Position numbers and translations under genes: made by a program. A stretch of DNA of 64,000 bases, from positions 11,184,870 through 11,248,869 of the forward strand of contig ML680053.1 of NCBI GenBank assembly GCA_007922225.1, given 5' to 3'. The notes under the pieces are model-generated. The model made no database searches. It saw only the letters and a program-made list of their open reading frames with translations, and was not told where the DNA came from. Source of the DNA: Emydura subglobosa. Its lineage: Eukaryota > Chordata > Testudines > Chelidae. This document shows, piece by piece, positions 22,557 through 32,790 of the stretch; position 1 is the first letter of the stretch; every line of letters starts with the position of its first letter.

Positions 22557-25225
22557 CCTTCCATATCCATGGAGGAGTTGCACTGTATGTAAGAGAGCTC
22601 TATGATTGCTCTGAGCTCCAGTATGAAACTGGAGATAAGCCAGTTGAGAGTCTCTTGGTTAAGCTTAGAAGCAAGAACAATAAGGGTGATATCGTGGTGG
22701 GTGTCTGTTACAGACCACCAGACCAGGAGGACGAGGTAGATGAGGCTTTCTTCAGTCAACTAGGGAAAGTTTCCAGTTCACAGGACCTGGTTCTCATGGG
22801 GGACTTCAATTATCTTAACATCTGCTGGAAGAGCAATACAGCAGAGCAAAAACAATCCAGGAAGTTTTTGGAGAGTGTTGCAGACAACTTCCTGGTGCAA
22901 GTACTGGAGCAACCAACTAGGGGCCGTGCTTCTCTTGACCTGCTGCTCACAAACAGGGAAGATTTGGTAGAGGAAGTAGAAGTGGGTGGCAACCTAGGCA
23001 GCAGTGACCATGAGATGGTCGAGTTCAGGATCCTGACAAAAGGAAGAAAGGAGAACAGCAGTATATGCACCCTGGACTTCAGAAAAGCAGACTTTGACTT
23101 CCTCAGGGAGCTGATGGGCAGGATCCTCTAGGAGGCTAATATGAGGAGGAAAGGAATCCAAGAGAGCTGGCTGTATTTTAAAGAAACCTTATTGAGGGCA
23201 CAGGAACAAACCATCCCAATGTGCAGAAAGAATAGCAAATATGGTGGTAGGCATCCAGCTTGGCTTAACAAAGAAGTATTTGGTGAACTTAAACACAAAA
23301 AAGAAGCTTACAAGAAGTGGAAGCTTGGTCAGATGACTAGGGAGGAGTATAAAAATGCTGCTCCAACATGCAGGAATGAAATCAGGAAGGCCAAAGCACA
23401 ATTGGAGTTGCAGCTAGCAAGGGATGTGAATGGGAACAAGAAGGGTTTCTACAGGTATGTTACCAACAAAAGGATGATTAGGGAAAGTGCGGGCCCCTTA
23501 CAGAATGGGGGAGGCAACCTAGTGACAGAGGATGTGGAGAAAGCTGAGGTACTCAATGACTTTTTTGCCTCTGTCTTCACAGACAAGGTCAGCTCCCAGA
23601 CTATTGCTCTGGATGGCACAGAATGGGAAGGAGGTGAACATCCCGCAGTGCTGAAGGAACAGGTCCAAGACTATTTAGAAAGATTGGACATACACAAGTC
23701 CATGGGGCCAGATGCAATGCACCCGAGGGTGCTGAGGGAGTTGGCTGATGTGATTTCAGAGCCACTGGCTATTATCTTTGAAAGCTCATGGCAATTGGGG
23801 GAGGTCCCTGATGACTGGAAAAAAGCAAATATAGTGCCCATCTTCAAGAAAGGGAGGAAAGAGGATCCAGGGAACTACAGATCGGTCAGCCTCACCTCAA
23901 TCCCTGGAAAAATCATGGAGCAGGTCCTCAAGGAATCCATTTTAAGGCACTTGGAAAGAGGAAGGTGATCAGGAACAGTCAACATGGATTCACCAAGGGA
24001 AAGTCATGCCTGACCAACCTGATTGCTTTCTATGAAGAGGTGACTGGCTCTGTGGATGTGGGGAAAGCGGTGGATGTGATATACCTTGACTTGAGCAAAA
24101 CTTTTGATATGGTCTCTCACAGTATTCTTATCAGCAAGTTAAAGAAGTATGGGTTGGATGAATGGACTATAAATGGATAGAGAGCTGGCTAGATCATCGG
24201 GCTCAATGGGTAGTGATCAATGGCTCCATGTCTAGCTGGCAGCCAGTCACAAGCGGAGTGCCTCAGGGGTCAGTGCTGGGGCCGGTTTTGTTCAACATCT
24301 TCATTAATGATCTAGAGGATGGGGTAGATTGCACCCTCAGCAAGTTTGCAGATGACACTAAGCTAGGGAGAATGGTAGATACCCTGGAAGGTAGGCATAG
24401 GATACAGAGTGACCTAAACAAACTGGAGGATTGGGTGAAAAGAAATCTGATGAGGTTCAACAAGGACAAGTGCAGAGTCCTGCACTTAGGACGGAAGAAT
24501 CCCATACACAGCTACAGACTGGGGACCGATGAGCTAGGCAGGAGTTCTGCAGAAAAGGACCTGGGGGTAACAGTGGATAAGAAGCTGGATATGAGTCAGC
24601 AATGTGCCCTGGTTGCCAAGAAGGCTAATAGCATATTGGGCTGCATTAGTAGGAGCATTGCCAGCAGATCGCGGGAAGTGATTATTCCCCTCTATTCGGC
24701 ATTGGTGAGGCTGCATTTGGAGTATTGTGTCCAGTTTTGAGCCCCCCACTACAAAAAGGATGAGGACAAGTTAGAGAGAGTCTAGAGGAGGGCAACAAAA
24801 ATGATTAGGGGGCTGGAGCACATGACTTATGTGGAGAGGCTGAGGGAACTAGGCTTGTTTAGTCTGCAAAAGAGAAGAATGTGGGGAGATTTGATAACGG
24901 CCTTTAACTACTGAAAGGGGGTTCCAGGGAGGATGGAGCTAGGCTGTTCTCAGTGGTGGCAGATGACAGAACAAGGAGCAACGGTCTCAAATTGCAGGGG
25001 GGGGAGGTCTAGGTTGGACATTAGGAAAAAGTTTTTCACTAGGAGGGTGGTGAAGCACTGGAATGGGTTACGTAGGGAGGTGGTGGAATCTCCATCTTTA
25101 GCGGTTTTTAAGATGCAGCTTGACAAAACCCTCGCTAGGATTATTTAGCTGAGGTTAGTCCTGCTTTGAGCAAGGGGTTGGACTACATGACCTCCTGAGG
25201 TCCCTTCTAACTCTATGATTCTGTC
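22557..25225 (+). mobile_element. CR1 LINE, long relatively young copy (endonuclease + RT)
   Basis: One frame runs from 22550 to 23968 with a single TAG at 23129-23131. It covers the second half of the apurinic-type endonuclease ([11 protein letters not shown], then SSDHEMVEF with the catalytic His) and the linker. A frameshift near 23960 leads into RT ([29 protein letters not shown]). A second near 24170 leads to [20 protein letters not shown] and KFADDTK. The end region lies at 24933-25148. The 3' end is gaggtcccttctaactctat then gattctgtc. It has far fewer breaks than the CR1 at 16979-19807. It is 5'-truncated and non-functional as it stands. Confidence 0.94.
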
Positions 25226-25238
25226 TTAATGCAAAGTA

Positions 25239-25614
25239 CAGTAGAACCCCGTTTATCTGACCCTCCATCATCCAGCTCTTCATATTAACTGAACAACCAG
25301 TGCACACACAGGAATACAGGAAATTGATGTTACCTCCATGGCAACAGTACTGTAATCATTGCATCTTTTCAGACTTGTAAAATAAATGAACAAATCATTG
25401 TTTGCAAGAACTAAAGGTTTGTATATTCTGTTAAGTAGATAAGAAGGGGAGTATATTTTAATGCTTTTTTGGGTGGGGTCAGCTAGTTTAAAAGTAACTC
25501 TGCATCTTAAAATAATGGATCGTAAGGTCTTTGCTAAGTCTCCTGATTATCCCAATTTATGATGATCAGATCTGGCCCTGGTCACAATTAGATCAGATAA
25601 CTGGACTTCTACTG
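25239..25614. mobile_element. pogo/Tigger-like MITE
   Basis: The ends CAGTAGAACCCCGTTTATCT (25239) and the complement of AGATAACTGGACTTCTACTG (to 25614) match at most positions over about 20 bp, and TA precedes the left end. CAGTAG termini with TA insertion are typical of Tc1/mariner-pogo elements. There is no coding content in 376 bp. Confidence 0.75.
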
Positions 25615-25621
25615 CATATGC

Positions 25622-25828
25622 CAGGAGTTCTCAAACTGGGGGTTGTGACCCCTCAGGGAGTTGCGAGGTTATTATGGGGGGGTGGGGGTTGTGAGTTATC
25701 AACCCCTGTGCTTGCCGGTAAGGATGACATGGCACGGGGGTGTCATCACTTTTGTGGGGGAGAGGAGGTCGTCACAGCCTGAAATATTTTCAGAGGGGGT
25801 CTCAGCAAAAACAGTTTGAGAACCCTTG
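25622..25828. mobile_element. hAT-type MITE, next to the pogo-like MITE
   Basis: Left TIR CAGGAGTTCTCAAACTGGGG; right TIR is the complement of ACAGTTTGAGAACCCTTG. The 8-bp flanks are gcatatgc (25614-25621) and gtatgtgc (25829-25836), 6 of 8 identical. Its left duplication includes the last base of the neighbouring MITE, so it inserted at that element's edge. Confidence 0.8.
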
Positions 25829-25892
25829 GTATGTGCTATTGCATTTCATTTTTGGGCCACAGGACCTGGAAGAGGTTTACATCGCTTTAACT

Positions 25893-26761
25893 CATTGTTC
25901 CCAACTCTCGATTCTTTCAGAAGTGATAGGATTTCGGCTGGGCTGGCATCTCGTCTTGCCAGGATGTGAGAAGCACCAGACCTGTAGTGAATCTGAGCCC
26001 TCTGATTGGCTGTCTGTCCCAGCTGTCATCTTCCTGGGGCTGAACACCCAATTAGAGCTGCTCAGGCAGTTTCTCCCCTCCATCCGCCTTCCCCTCAGCA
26101 ACCCTAAGCCGTTCTCATAGGAGGGGAGTGGGGACGAGGGACCAAAGAGAGCAGTGGCTCTGCCTCCCTCATGTGAGCAATGGAGATGGGACAGTACCTC
26201 TGCTCCTCCCTCCTTCCCCTCCCTTCCAGGGAGCAACAGGGATGGGACAGTAGCTGTGCTGCTCCCCTCTCCCTCCCTGTGGTACTTAGCCTGGGCAGGG
26301 CTAGAGGGGATGAACAGCCTCTAACCCTGCCCCCACCCCTCCAGCCTGAAAGGGAAGAGGGGACCCAACTGCAGCCTCCCCAGGCCTGGGAGAGGAGGGT
26401 GAAGAATCCTAAGGGGAGCTTAGATGAGGATGGGGAGCAGAATGGTCAGGGACCGAGCAGGACTGATGAGAGGACTGAGGGGACAGGATTGATTTGGACG
26501 TCAGAGGGGCAGAATTAGTTGCTGTGCCAGGGGCAGGCAGATGTGGGGGTGAGAGCTCCTGTGGTGCGGGCCAGAGTCACTTTGCCCACTCTCCGAAATA
26601 TGCTGTGTAACATCAATTTTCTCTCTCTCACTTATTCTCATACACACACACAAAATGGGTGTGATGAGTTCCAAATGTAATTTTTTTTAAAGGAAATCTC
26701 ATGATTTTTGATCTCGAGGGGGTTTGACGTGATTTTTGGTCTCCTGAGAATGGAAATACTG
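25893..26761. mobile_element. Possible inverted-repeat DNA element with GC-rich interior
   Basis: The left end, cattgttcccaactctcgat, resembles the complement of the right end (gtctcctgagaatggaaata then ctg). Degenerate repeats of a tcatgatttttg-type motif lie near the right end. The interior (26040-26580) is unusually GC- and purine-rich for this region. The target duplication is not convincing, so this remains tentative. Confidence 0.35.
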
Positions 26762-26806
26762 ATAAGTCCACTGACATCAGTGGAGTTGTTGCTCATCCAG
26801 CCTCTG

Positions 26807-26927
26807 ATCCAGCAAGGTACCTAAACATGTACTTACTTTAAACTTACACATAGTCCCATTTAAGCCAGCGGGACTGCCCGTGCTTTTAAAGTTGGGTATA
26901 TGTTTAAATATCTTGCTGAATCGCAGT
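26807..26927. mobile_element. Fold-back MITE-like palindrome
   Basis: gatccagcaaggtacctaaa at the left mirrors atatcttgctgaatcgc at the right. Internally, ttaaacttacacatagtccc mirrors gggactgcccgtgcttttaa. It is a degenerate palindrome of about 120 bp, typical of old fold-back elements. Confidence 0.6.
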
Positions 26928-28550
26928 TCTAGACCCCAATACTGCTAAGCATTTACATAAGCGCCCTTGACTTCATTGAGAAGTACAGGCTTAGCGGCTT
27001 TGCTGAATGCACTTCTGGGCCTGAGCCAAATCCCTAAAAACTACTGCCAACTTCAGTACAATTTGGATCAGGCCTTAAGTGCTTTCCCATAAGGCTCCAA
27101 TTCAGGAGAGTAAAACAAGAGGAAAATTGGAACAGTAATCTCTTCCTCTTCATCAAATCCTCCATCACAGCACCTGCCCAACCACTTTAAGAGGAATCAT
27201 GTGCAGCAATCAACAGGGAGAGAGACAGACATCACAGCCAGCCTGCCTTCCCACCAGCTGTAAGAGAGCTTTCATCTTATGTTAGCTCTCTTTTTAAATA
27301 TTACTCATTCAATAACACAGTCCAGGTACTTATCACAAATATACAGACGTTCACTTATATAACCTAGCCACAATATGGCTGGAAATGTAATCTAACTGAT
27401 TAATGAGGTGCTTCAAATGGAAAAGCAAAGGAGCCAGTTTTAGTGGCTGGAATTACACCGCTCCCCAGATCAGCGGTTTCTCACTATTTGATTCTTTCCA
27501 TGGAACGTTTTGGCAATGCAACATGAAATGTTTCTCCTCCTTTTATAAACAAGAATGACTAGGTGATGCAGCAAAGGAATGCAGCAGCTGATCTGCCAGC
27601 TGATATGTGAGCATGTGTGATTCAATGAGCTGAGAATCCCATGCTTCATTGGTAGAGACTAGAGGCACTACACTAAAGAATCTAGGGTGACTGAGTGGAT
27701 GATCCAGTGGTCGGAGCATTAGCTTTGGGAGAAGTGGGTTCAATTCCCTGTTTATTTGGAGGTGTGATTTCCAGCTTGAGCAAAGGTCTGTGCTAGCTTA
27801 GATTGAGCTAGCATGCTAAAATAGAAGTATAATCATGGCAATGCAGACAGTGGGATGGGCTAGACACCCCAAGTACGATCTCATCTGAGACCCTCAAATT
27901 CTTCTATCACTTACCAAGTATATATAGAATAACTCAAATTGGAACTCCCTATGTACACCAGTATAAGTGGGAAGCAGGAACTGGCTTCTCATCAAGACTT
28001 TTGTCCAATAAAAATCGATTTTTGGTTTTGTTTGTCAATAGAAGCTCAGGTTAAAAAAAACAAACCAAAACCAAAACCACCCCAAGCCCTTAATATTCAC
28101 TATCTTTATTTACCGTCTCTATGGGAGAAATCTTAAGAACTGCTGAGCTCCGGCAGTGAGAGTTTGAGATGCTCGGCACCTGAATTGGGCCCTGTGAATC
28201 AGACTCATGTGGCCAAGAATTCCTGCACATCCATACGCTGGAAAAAAAACAAAAAAACAAAAAAACAAAAACCTACCATTGGAAAAAAATCAACGTCCCC
28301 TTCTCCCCCGTATCTGGCCAAAAAAGGATCTTGAATTATAAAACCCATTTAGACATTAATGTTAATTTATTATCAAAATTAGGCCACACAATGGATCTCT
28401 GACACTTTACATCAGTGGAGGATCTACCCCCACATTTTTTAAATATCATTTGCATCTCCCTTCTGTCCTCCTTATTTGGTTTGAGGGTTTTTCCCCCATG
28501 AATATTGAAATGGTCGAGAATCTTTGATCTCCACAGGTACGTCTTGTGGG
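26928..28550. other. Intronic sequence; traces of old repeats only
   Basis: A MIR-like scrap lies at 27695-27760 (gtggtcggagcattagcttt, gtgggttcaattccctg). A possible MITE fragment lies around 27780-27890, and A/C-rich simple sequence at 28052-28085 and 28239-28273. No gene. Confidence 0.5.
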
Positions 28551-28551
28551 A

Positions 28552-28632
28552 ATCATAGACTCATAGGACTGGAAGAGCCCGAGAGGTCATCTAGTCCAGT
28601 CCCCTGCATTTATGGCAGAACTAAGTATTATA
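28552..28632 (-). mobile_element. CR1 LINE 3' tail, antisense
   Basis: aatcatagactcataggact, then ggtcatctagtccagtcccc, is the reverse complement of the CR1 3' end. Confidence 0.75.
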
Positions 28633-28709
28633 ATAACATGGTGCACAAAGCTACACAGTACCAAAAGGCTGGTTGAAAAAGATGACTGCTTATTCAGTTT
28701 TATCATAGC

Positions 28710-29657
28710 TAAGGATAAGACTTTGTCACGGAGGTCATAGATTCCGTGATTTCCAGAGACCTCTGAAATTATCCTTTTCAGCTTCCGCCCTGTGGCTTGG
28801 GCAGCCCCAGAGCTCTCAGGAAGCGGCAGCTCTCAGCGACTGAGGGAACGCCCAGCTCCAAGCTGCCGCTGGGGGCCCTGTTGCCGTCAGCCTGGGTGGC
28901 TCAGAGCCCCCAGCGGTGGCAGCAACCCTGCAGCTCCAACCCGCTGACCTGCCGCTGTCAGCCAGAGCAAGTGGTGGGGTCCCCTGGCTCTGAGGTGCCA
29001 CTGGCGGGCAGCAAGGGCCCTGCAGCTTGGAGCCGCCACTGCTAGTGACAGGGACCCCGCAACTCGGAGCCGCCGCCAGCAGGTGGCAAGGATCCCGTAG
29101 CTCCCAGCCACTGCCAGTGTGTGTGGGGGAGAACTTGGAGCTCTTAGTCGCCACAGGGGAGCCCAGTGCTCCAAGCTGGGACCCCACAGCTCCCTGCTGG
29201 CATGGGCAGCAGGAGGGACCCAGAACTCCTAGACACCACGGGTGGTGGTGGGGGGACCCCACAGCTCTCTGCCACAGGCGGTGGGGGGACCCCAGGTCTC
29301 TGAGCCCCTGAAGGTGGCGGGAGACCCCGGGGATCCAGGATGTGCAGCTCTATTGGTGGGGGGAGCGCGGAGCTCAGCCGGTCCCCGCAGATCCCAGGTG
29401 GAGCGAGTTGCCACGGGAGTAGGTGACCCACACGGTGGAGCTCTGAGCATTCAGGGCAGGGGTGCTGGACTCCCACCCCCCTCTACTCCTCTCTCCAGCA
29501 GCTGGGCTTTGGCTCTCATCCCCCATTAGCCCCATTTTGTCATGGTTATTTTTAGTAAAAGTCAGAGACGGGTGAATTTTCCGTGAAGTTTTGTTCCCTG
29601 TCCGTGATCTGTCTGTGATTTTTACTAAAAATAACCACGACAAAAATCTTAACCTTA
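28710..29657. mobile_element. 948-bp hAT-like non-autonomous element carrying a GC-rich tandem array
   Basis: A perfect 8-bp duplication, ATCATAGC, flanks it at 28702-28709 and 29658-29665. The left end TAAGGATAAGACTTTGTCAC matches the complement of the right end (TAAGGTTAAGATTTTTGTCG). The right part contains a further inverted repeat, 29535-29568 against 29612-29645, with 31 of 34 positions paired. The interior, about 28778-29520, is a degenerate GC-rich tandem array built on a repeated phrase of the type cagctcggagccgccgc / ggtggcaggaccc. Long open frames in it on both strands are compositional. Confidence 0.75.
28778..29520. repeat. GC-rich degenerate minisatellite inside the element
   Basis: Phrases such as gcagcttggagccgcc, gcaactcggagccgccgcca and gtagctcccagccactgcca recur with an irregular period, estimated at 45-60 bp. 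The high GC makes this stretch look like a CpG island. No gene signature was found. Confidence 0.65.
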
Positions 29658-31127
29658 ATCATAGCATCACTTTGCCGTTCTGTAGTGCATCATTCCTCCC
29701 AGGCTCTCAAGACAGGTTACAGACATCAGTCCTTCAAAAAGCCATGTGCGAGATACGTAAACACTAGCACAGTCTTTATAGAGAGAGTAAACCGAAGCAC
29801 GGGGATTAAGTTACTTGCGTGAGTGACGAGATGACACAAGCCAGTGAGAGCCAGGAATAGAACTCCTCTGACTGCTGACGTGGCTCTGCTACCTTATCCA
29901 AAACGCTCTACGTATAGACAGTATGTCATTTAATATATGTACATACACACCATGAGAACACACATCCACAAGGCTCCTACACCAAACAGCCTCACTTTCA
30001 CCTAAGTTTTCTCTTGACTGTTACACAGCATTTATAGTTCTACTGCCTCAGAACTATATCGTGAGCGCTTTGAATTCAGAAGGGACATCATTTCCCTTAC
30101 ACAATATTAAATGTAGTTGCTAAGGACCTGATTCAAAGGAAAAAAACCCCATGACTGCAATGGGCTTTCGAAGGGTTTACTGTGACCAACCCAGATTTAG
30201 AAACTGATCTTGAAACATCATGGGGAAAATTAAAACCAGCAGCAAACCAACCCTGTGACGATTTTATCAAAGGGGCCGACGTTTATGCCTCCCACAAGCA
30301 CACTTGAGAAGACACAAAGACATTGAGAAACGAAATCATGGGCTATATACTGCCTCCTAAGAGAGCCGTAAAAATGTTTACCTCACCTCCCCCTAACATG
30401 ACACCGTGCCATGTTTATGGTCCTGTGAACTGCTCTACTTATCCCCTACCAAAAATAAAGAATTAACCACGACCCCTTAGTCAATTTGTTATTCCCATCG
30501 GAACAGACATCCAAAGAGCCTTGCTATATGATACAATCTGCAAAGCAAACAGTGTCATTTTTACAAGTCAAGTGAGATGAATACACCTCTGGGAAATCCT
30601 AATAAATGCCAGAAGGGTTTTCAACTTTGCAAGAAGTAAGACTGCTGGATTCCCATCTACTTTTATTTCTGGCTTCAATGGGAAGCTCGTTCTGCAACTG
30701 TACCGCAAACTGTCAATAGATACGATATTTGACCTTGCACAGAAATCCAAAATGGGTTTGTGTAAACAACAAAATCTAGTTACAGTTGCATCCTCACTAC
30801 CAACCCCATTAAGGTTTATCTTTAAACCTCAATTAACTTTTAACAAGTGGCCAATCCCAGATTAATATGATGGCACCAATCAAAGCCTCATTGCTGCTTT
30901 CCTGCACCTTGATTCCAAAGTATGTGAATTACTTTAATTAGCTTCATTTGGAAACTGCATGAGATAGCAAGTTAAATCCAAAAAAGCAGGTCACCCTTAT
31001 GTAGACCTTTCCAAGTCAATACGTATTGGCCATTAATCCACACTGGCTTCATACTGACTATTTCACCTGACAGATAAAAATTTGCAAAAGCAGGTGTCAA
31101 AGGCATTTATGTAATTTTCATAAACAG
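29658..31127. other. Intronic sequence; one MIR, one possible conserved block
   Basis: An antisense MIR lies at about 29775-29915 (ttaagttacttgcgtgagtg, gccaggaatagaactcctct). 30780-31120 looks unique and has homeodomain-like taattag and TCF-like atcaaag words, but conservation cannot be tested here. Confidence 0.45.
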
Positions 31128-31310
31128 TATAGCCTACAGGATAGAGCACTGGACTGGGACTCAGGAGATCTGGATTCTAATCCTAGATGCCTCTGGCCTG
31201 TGCCTCAGTTTCCCCATTTTACAGATGGGGATAATGATACTGACGTGCTTTGCAAGGTGCTTACAGATTTACAGACAAAAAGCATCACATCAGAGCTAGG
31301 TATTGTTAAG
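31128..31310 (+). mobile_element. MIR-type SINE
   Basis: gatagagcactggactggga, ctcaggagatctggattcta, then gcctcagtttccccatttta and cagatggggataatgatact follow the MIR consensus order. Confidence 0.85.
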
Positions 31311-32664
31311 GGCGGTCTAGAGTTCTCCCATAATCTTTCCTTGGCTTTTTAAGAGATACTGGAGAAAAGTTAGGAGCAAATACTGTGGAAAAAAAATCTG
31401 AGTACAGTTCCCAGCAGGCCGAAGGGCTACGTTCAGTAATGAAAAGGAAATACTTACATTCATAGGGAGATGGGTAGGGTTAGGTGGATGAAGTTAAGGG
31501 ATGAGGCACTACAAAGTAGTTTTGTGCCAATGTTTTTTTGGCTGTGGCGGATGGGGCAGCATGGGCATGCACATGAAGCATCAGTGAGAGTCAGTCACCA
31601 GTGCCAAACTCCATTTTCACCTGCTGAGATTTCAGCTGGAATAATGAAGCTGCAAATTTGGATAAATATTCCTGTTTCTACCACAATTCAGTGACGAAGC
31701 AAGACTGGGAGTTTCACACTGCACTCCTTGTAGTTCACACCCAGAGCCAGCAACGACCCACCTCAAACTGTGCAGCAACTTTTACTCAGAGGGAGCCTGA
31801 AGTCCACTGAAGTCAATGGAAAGATGCCCAGTGGAGCAATCCATGCTGCCTTGTGGCAGGCCGGTGCGCCCTATTAAAAAGTTTGGGGCGCTCTCTGTGC
31901 TGTAGCAAACAAAAAATTGCACCAGACTGTGATCGCTCACAGCGATGAAGCAGTAGAAGTTCTGGCAATGGCATGTGAAATGAATGGCATCTCACACACC
32001 ATCTTCTGACACACATTGCGGCTACAGTAGATGACAGCAGAGGGCAACTGAGGTGACCTCCCACACCCATTGAGCATCTGTGCTACATTCACGTATGCCA
32101 GTGGAGAGAGAGGCAAGTCTCATGACTCCTCCATATATATGCACTGGAGACCCTTCGAAAAGAGAGGACGAATGAGTCCCACGACGCCTTCGAGCCGTGG
32201 AGTTTGCATTCAAATGTGATTTTGCTGACAGGTGTTTATTAAAAAAATCCTGTGTAAACAGGCAATTCATTAGTGATGATACTGTGGCAGATGCAGCAGA
32301 GTACAAGCTATTCCGAGTAAGGTCTGCATTAATTTATGATTAGAATGTTTTCCTGACTCCTGAGGATGGTGTAATCTGGTTTATTGTCGCTTTTGCGCCA
32401 GTTTCACCTATCAATCAAGCCATGCCCTCCCTTAGAGGGTGGGGAAGGGGGAGGAACCTCTATTAGTGTAATACTTGTTTACAGAATCAGAGATTTACTG
32501 GAACATTGCAAGTACCAACTCCAGCACATAGGCAAGACTGACCTTCCTGCCAACCCCACCCAGTTCAGAACAATAACAAACATTACAACAATTTAACAGT
32601 AAGATAAAGGTACAGCACCATCTACTGGTGGAGGTGCAGTCTTCACAAATCATTACATGATTAT
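31311..32664. other. Intronic sequence without recognisable gene
   Basis: No domain-bearing frame or assignable repeat. Confidence 0.5.
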
Positions 32665-32790
32665 TAATAAATCGTGTTTATTACAGTAAAGCCCAAGGGC
32701 CAGCCAAGTATGGGGCTCCATTGTGCTAGGCACTGTCCAACCACAGAGTAGGAGATGGTCCCAGCCACAAGAGTTTATGGTCTAAATAAA
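32665..32790 (-). mobile_element. L2/MIR-type tail, antisense
   Basis: ttacagtaaagcccaagggc, ggctccattgtgctaggcac and ggtcccagccacaagagttt; same family as 10497-10625. Confidence 0.6.

Noticed and set aside
28797..29529. Several 90-150 codon frames on both strands
   Set aside because: They fall in a GC-rich tandem array inside a transposon; the repeats and composition explain the open frames.
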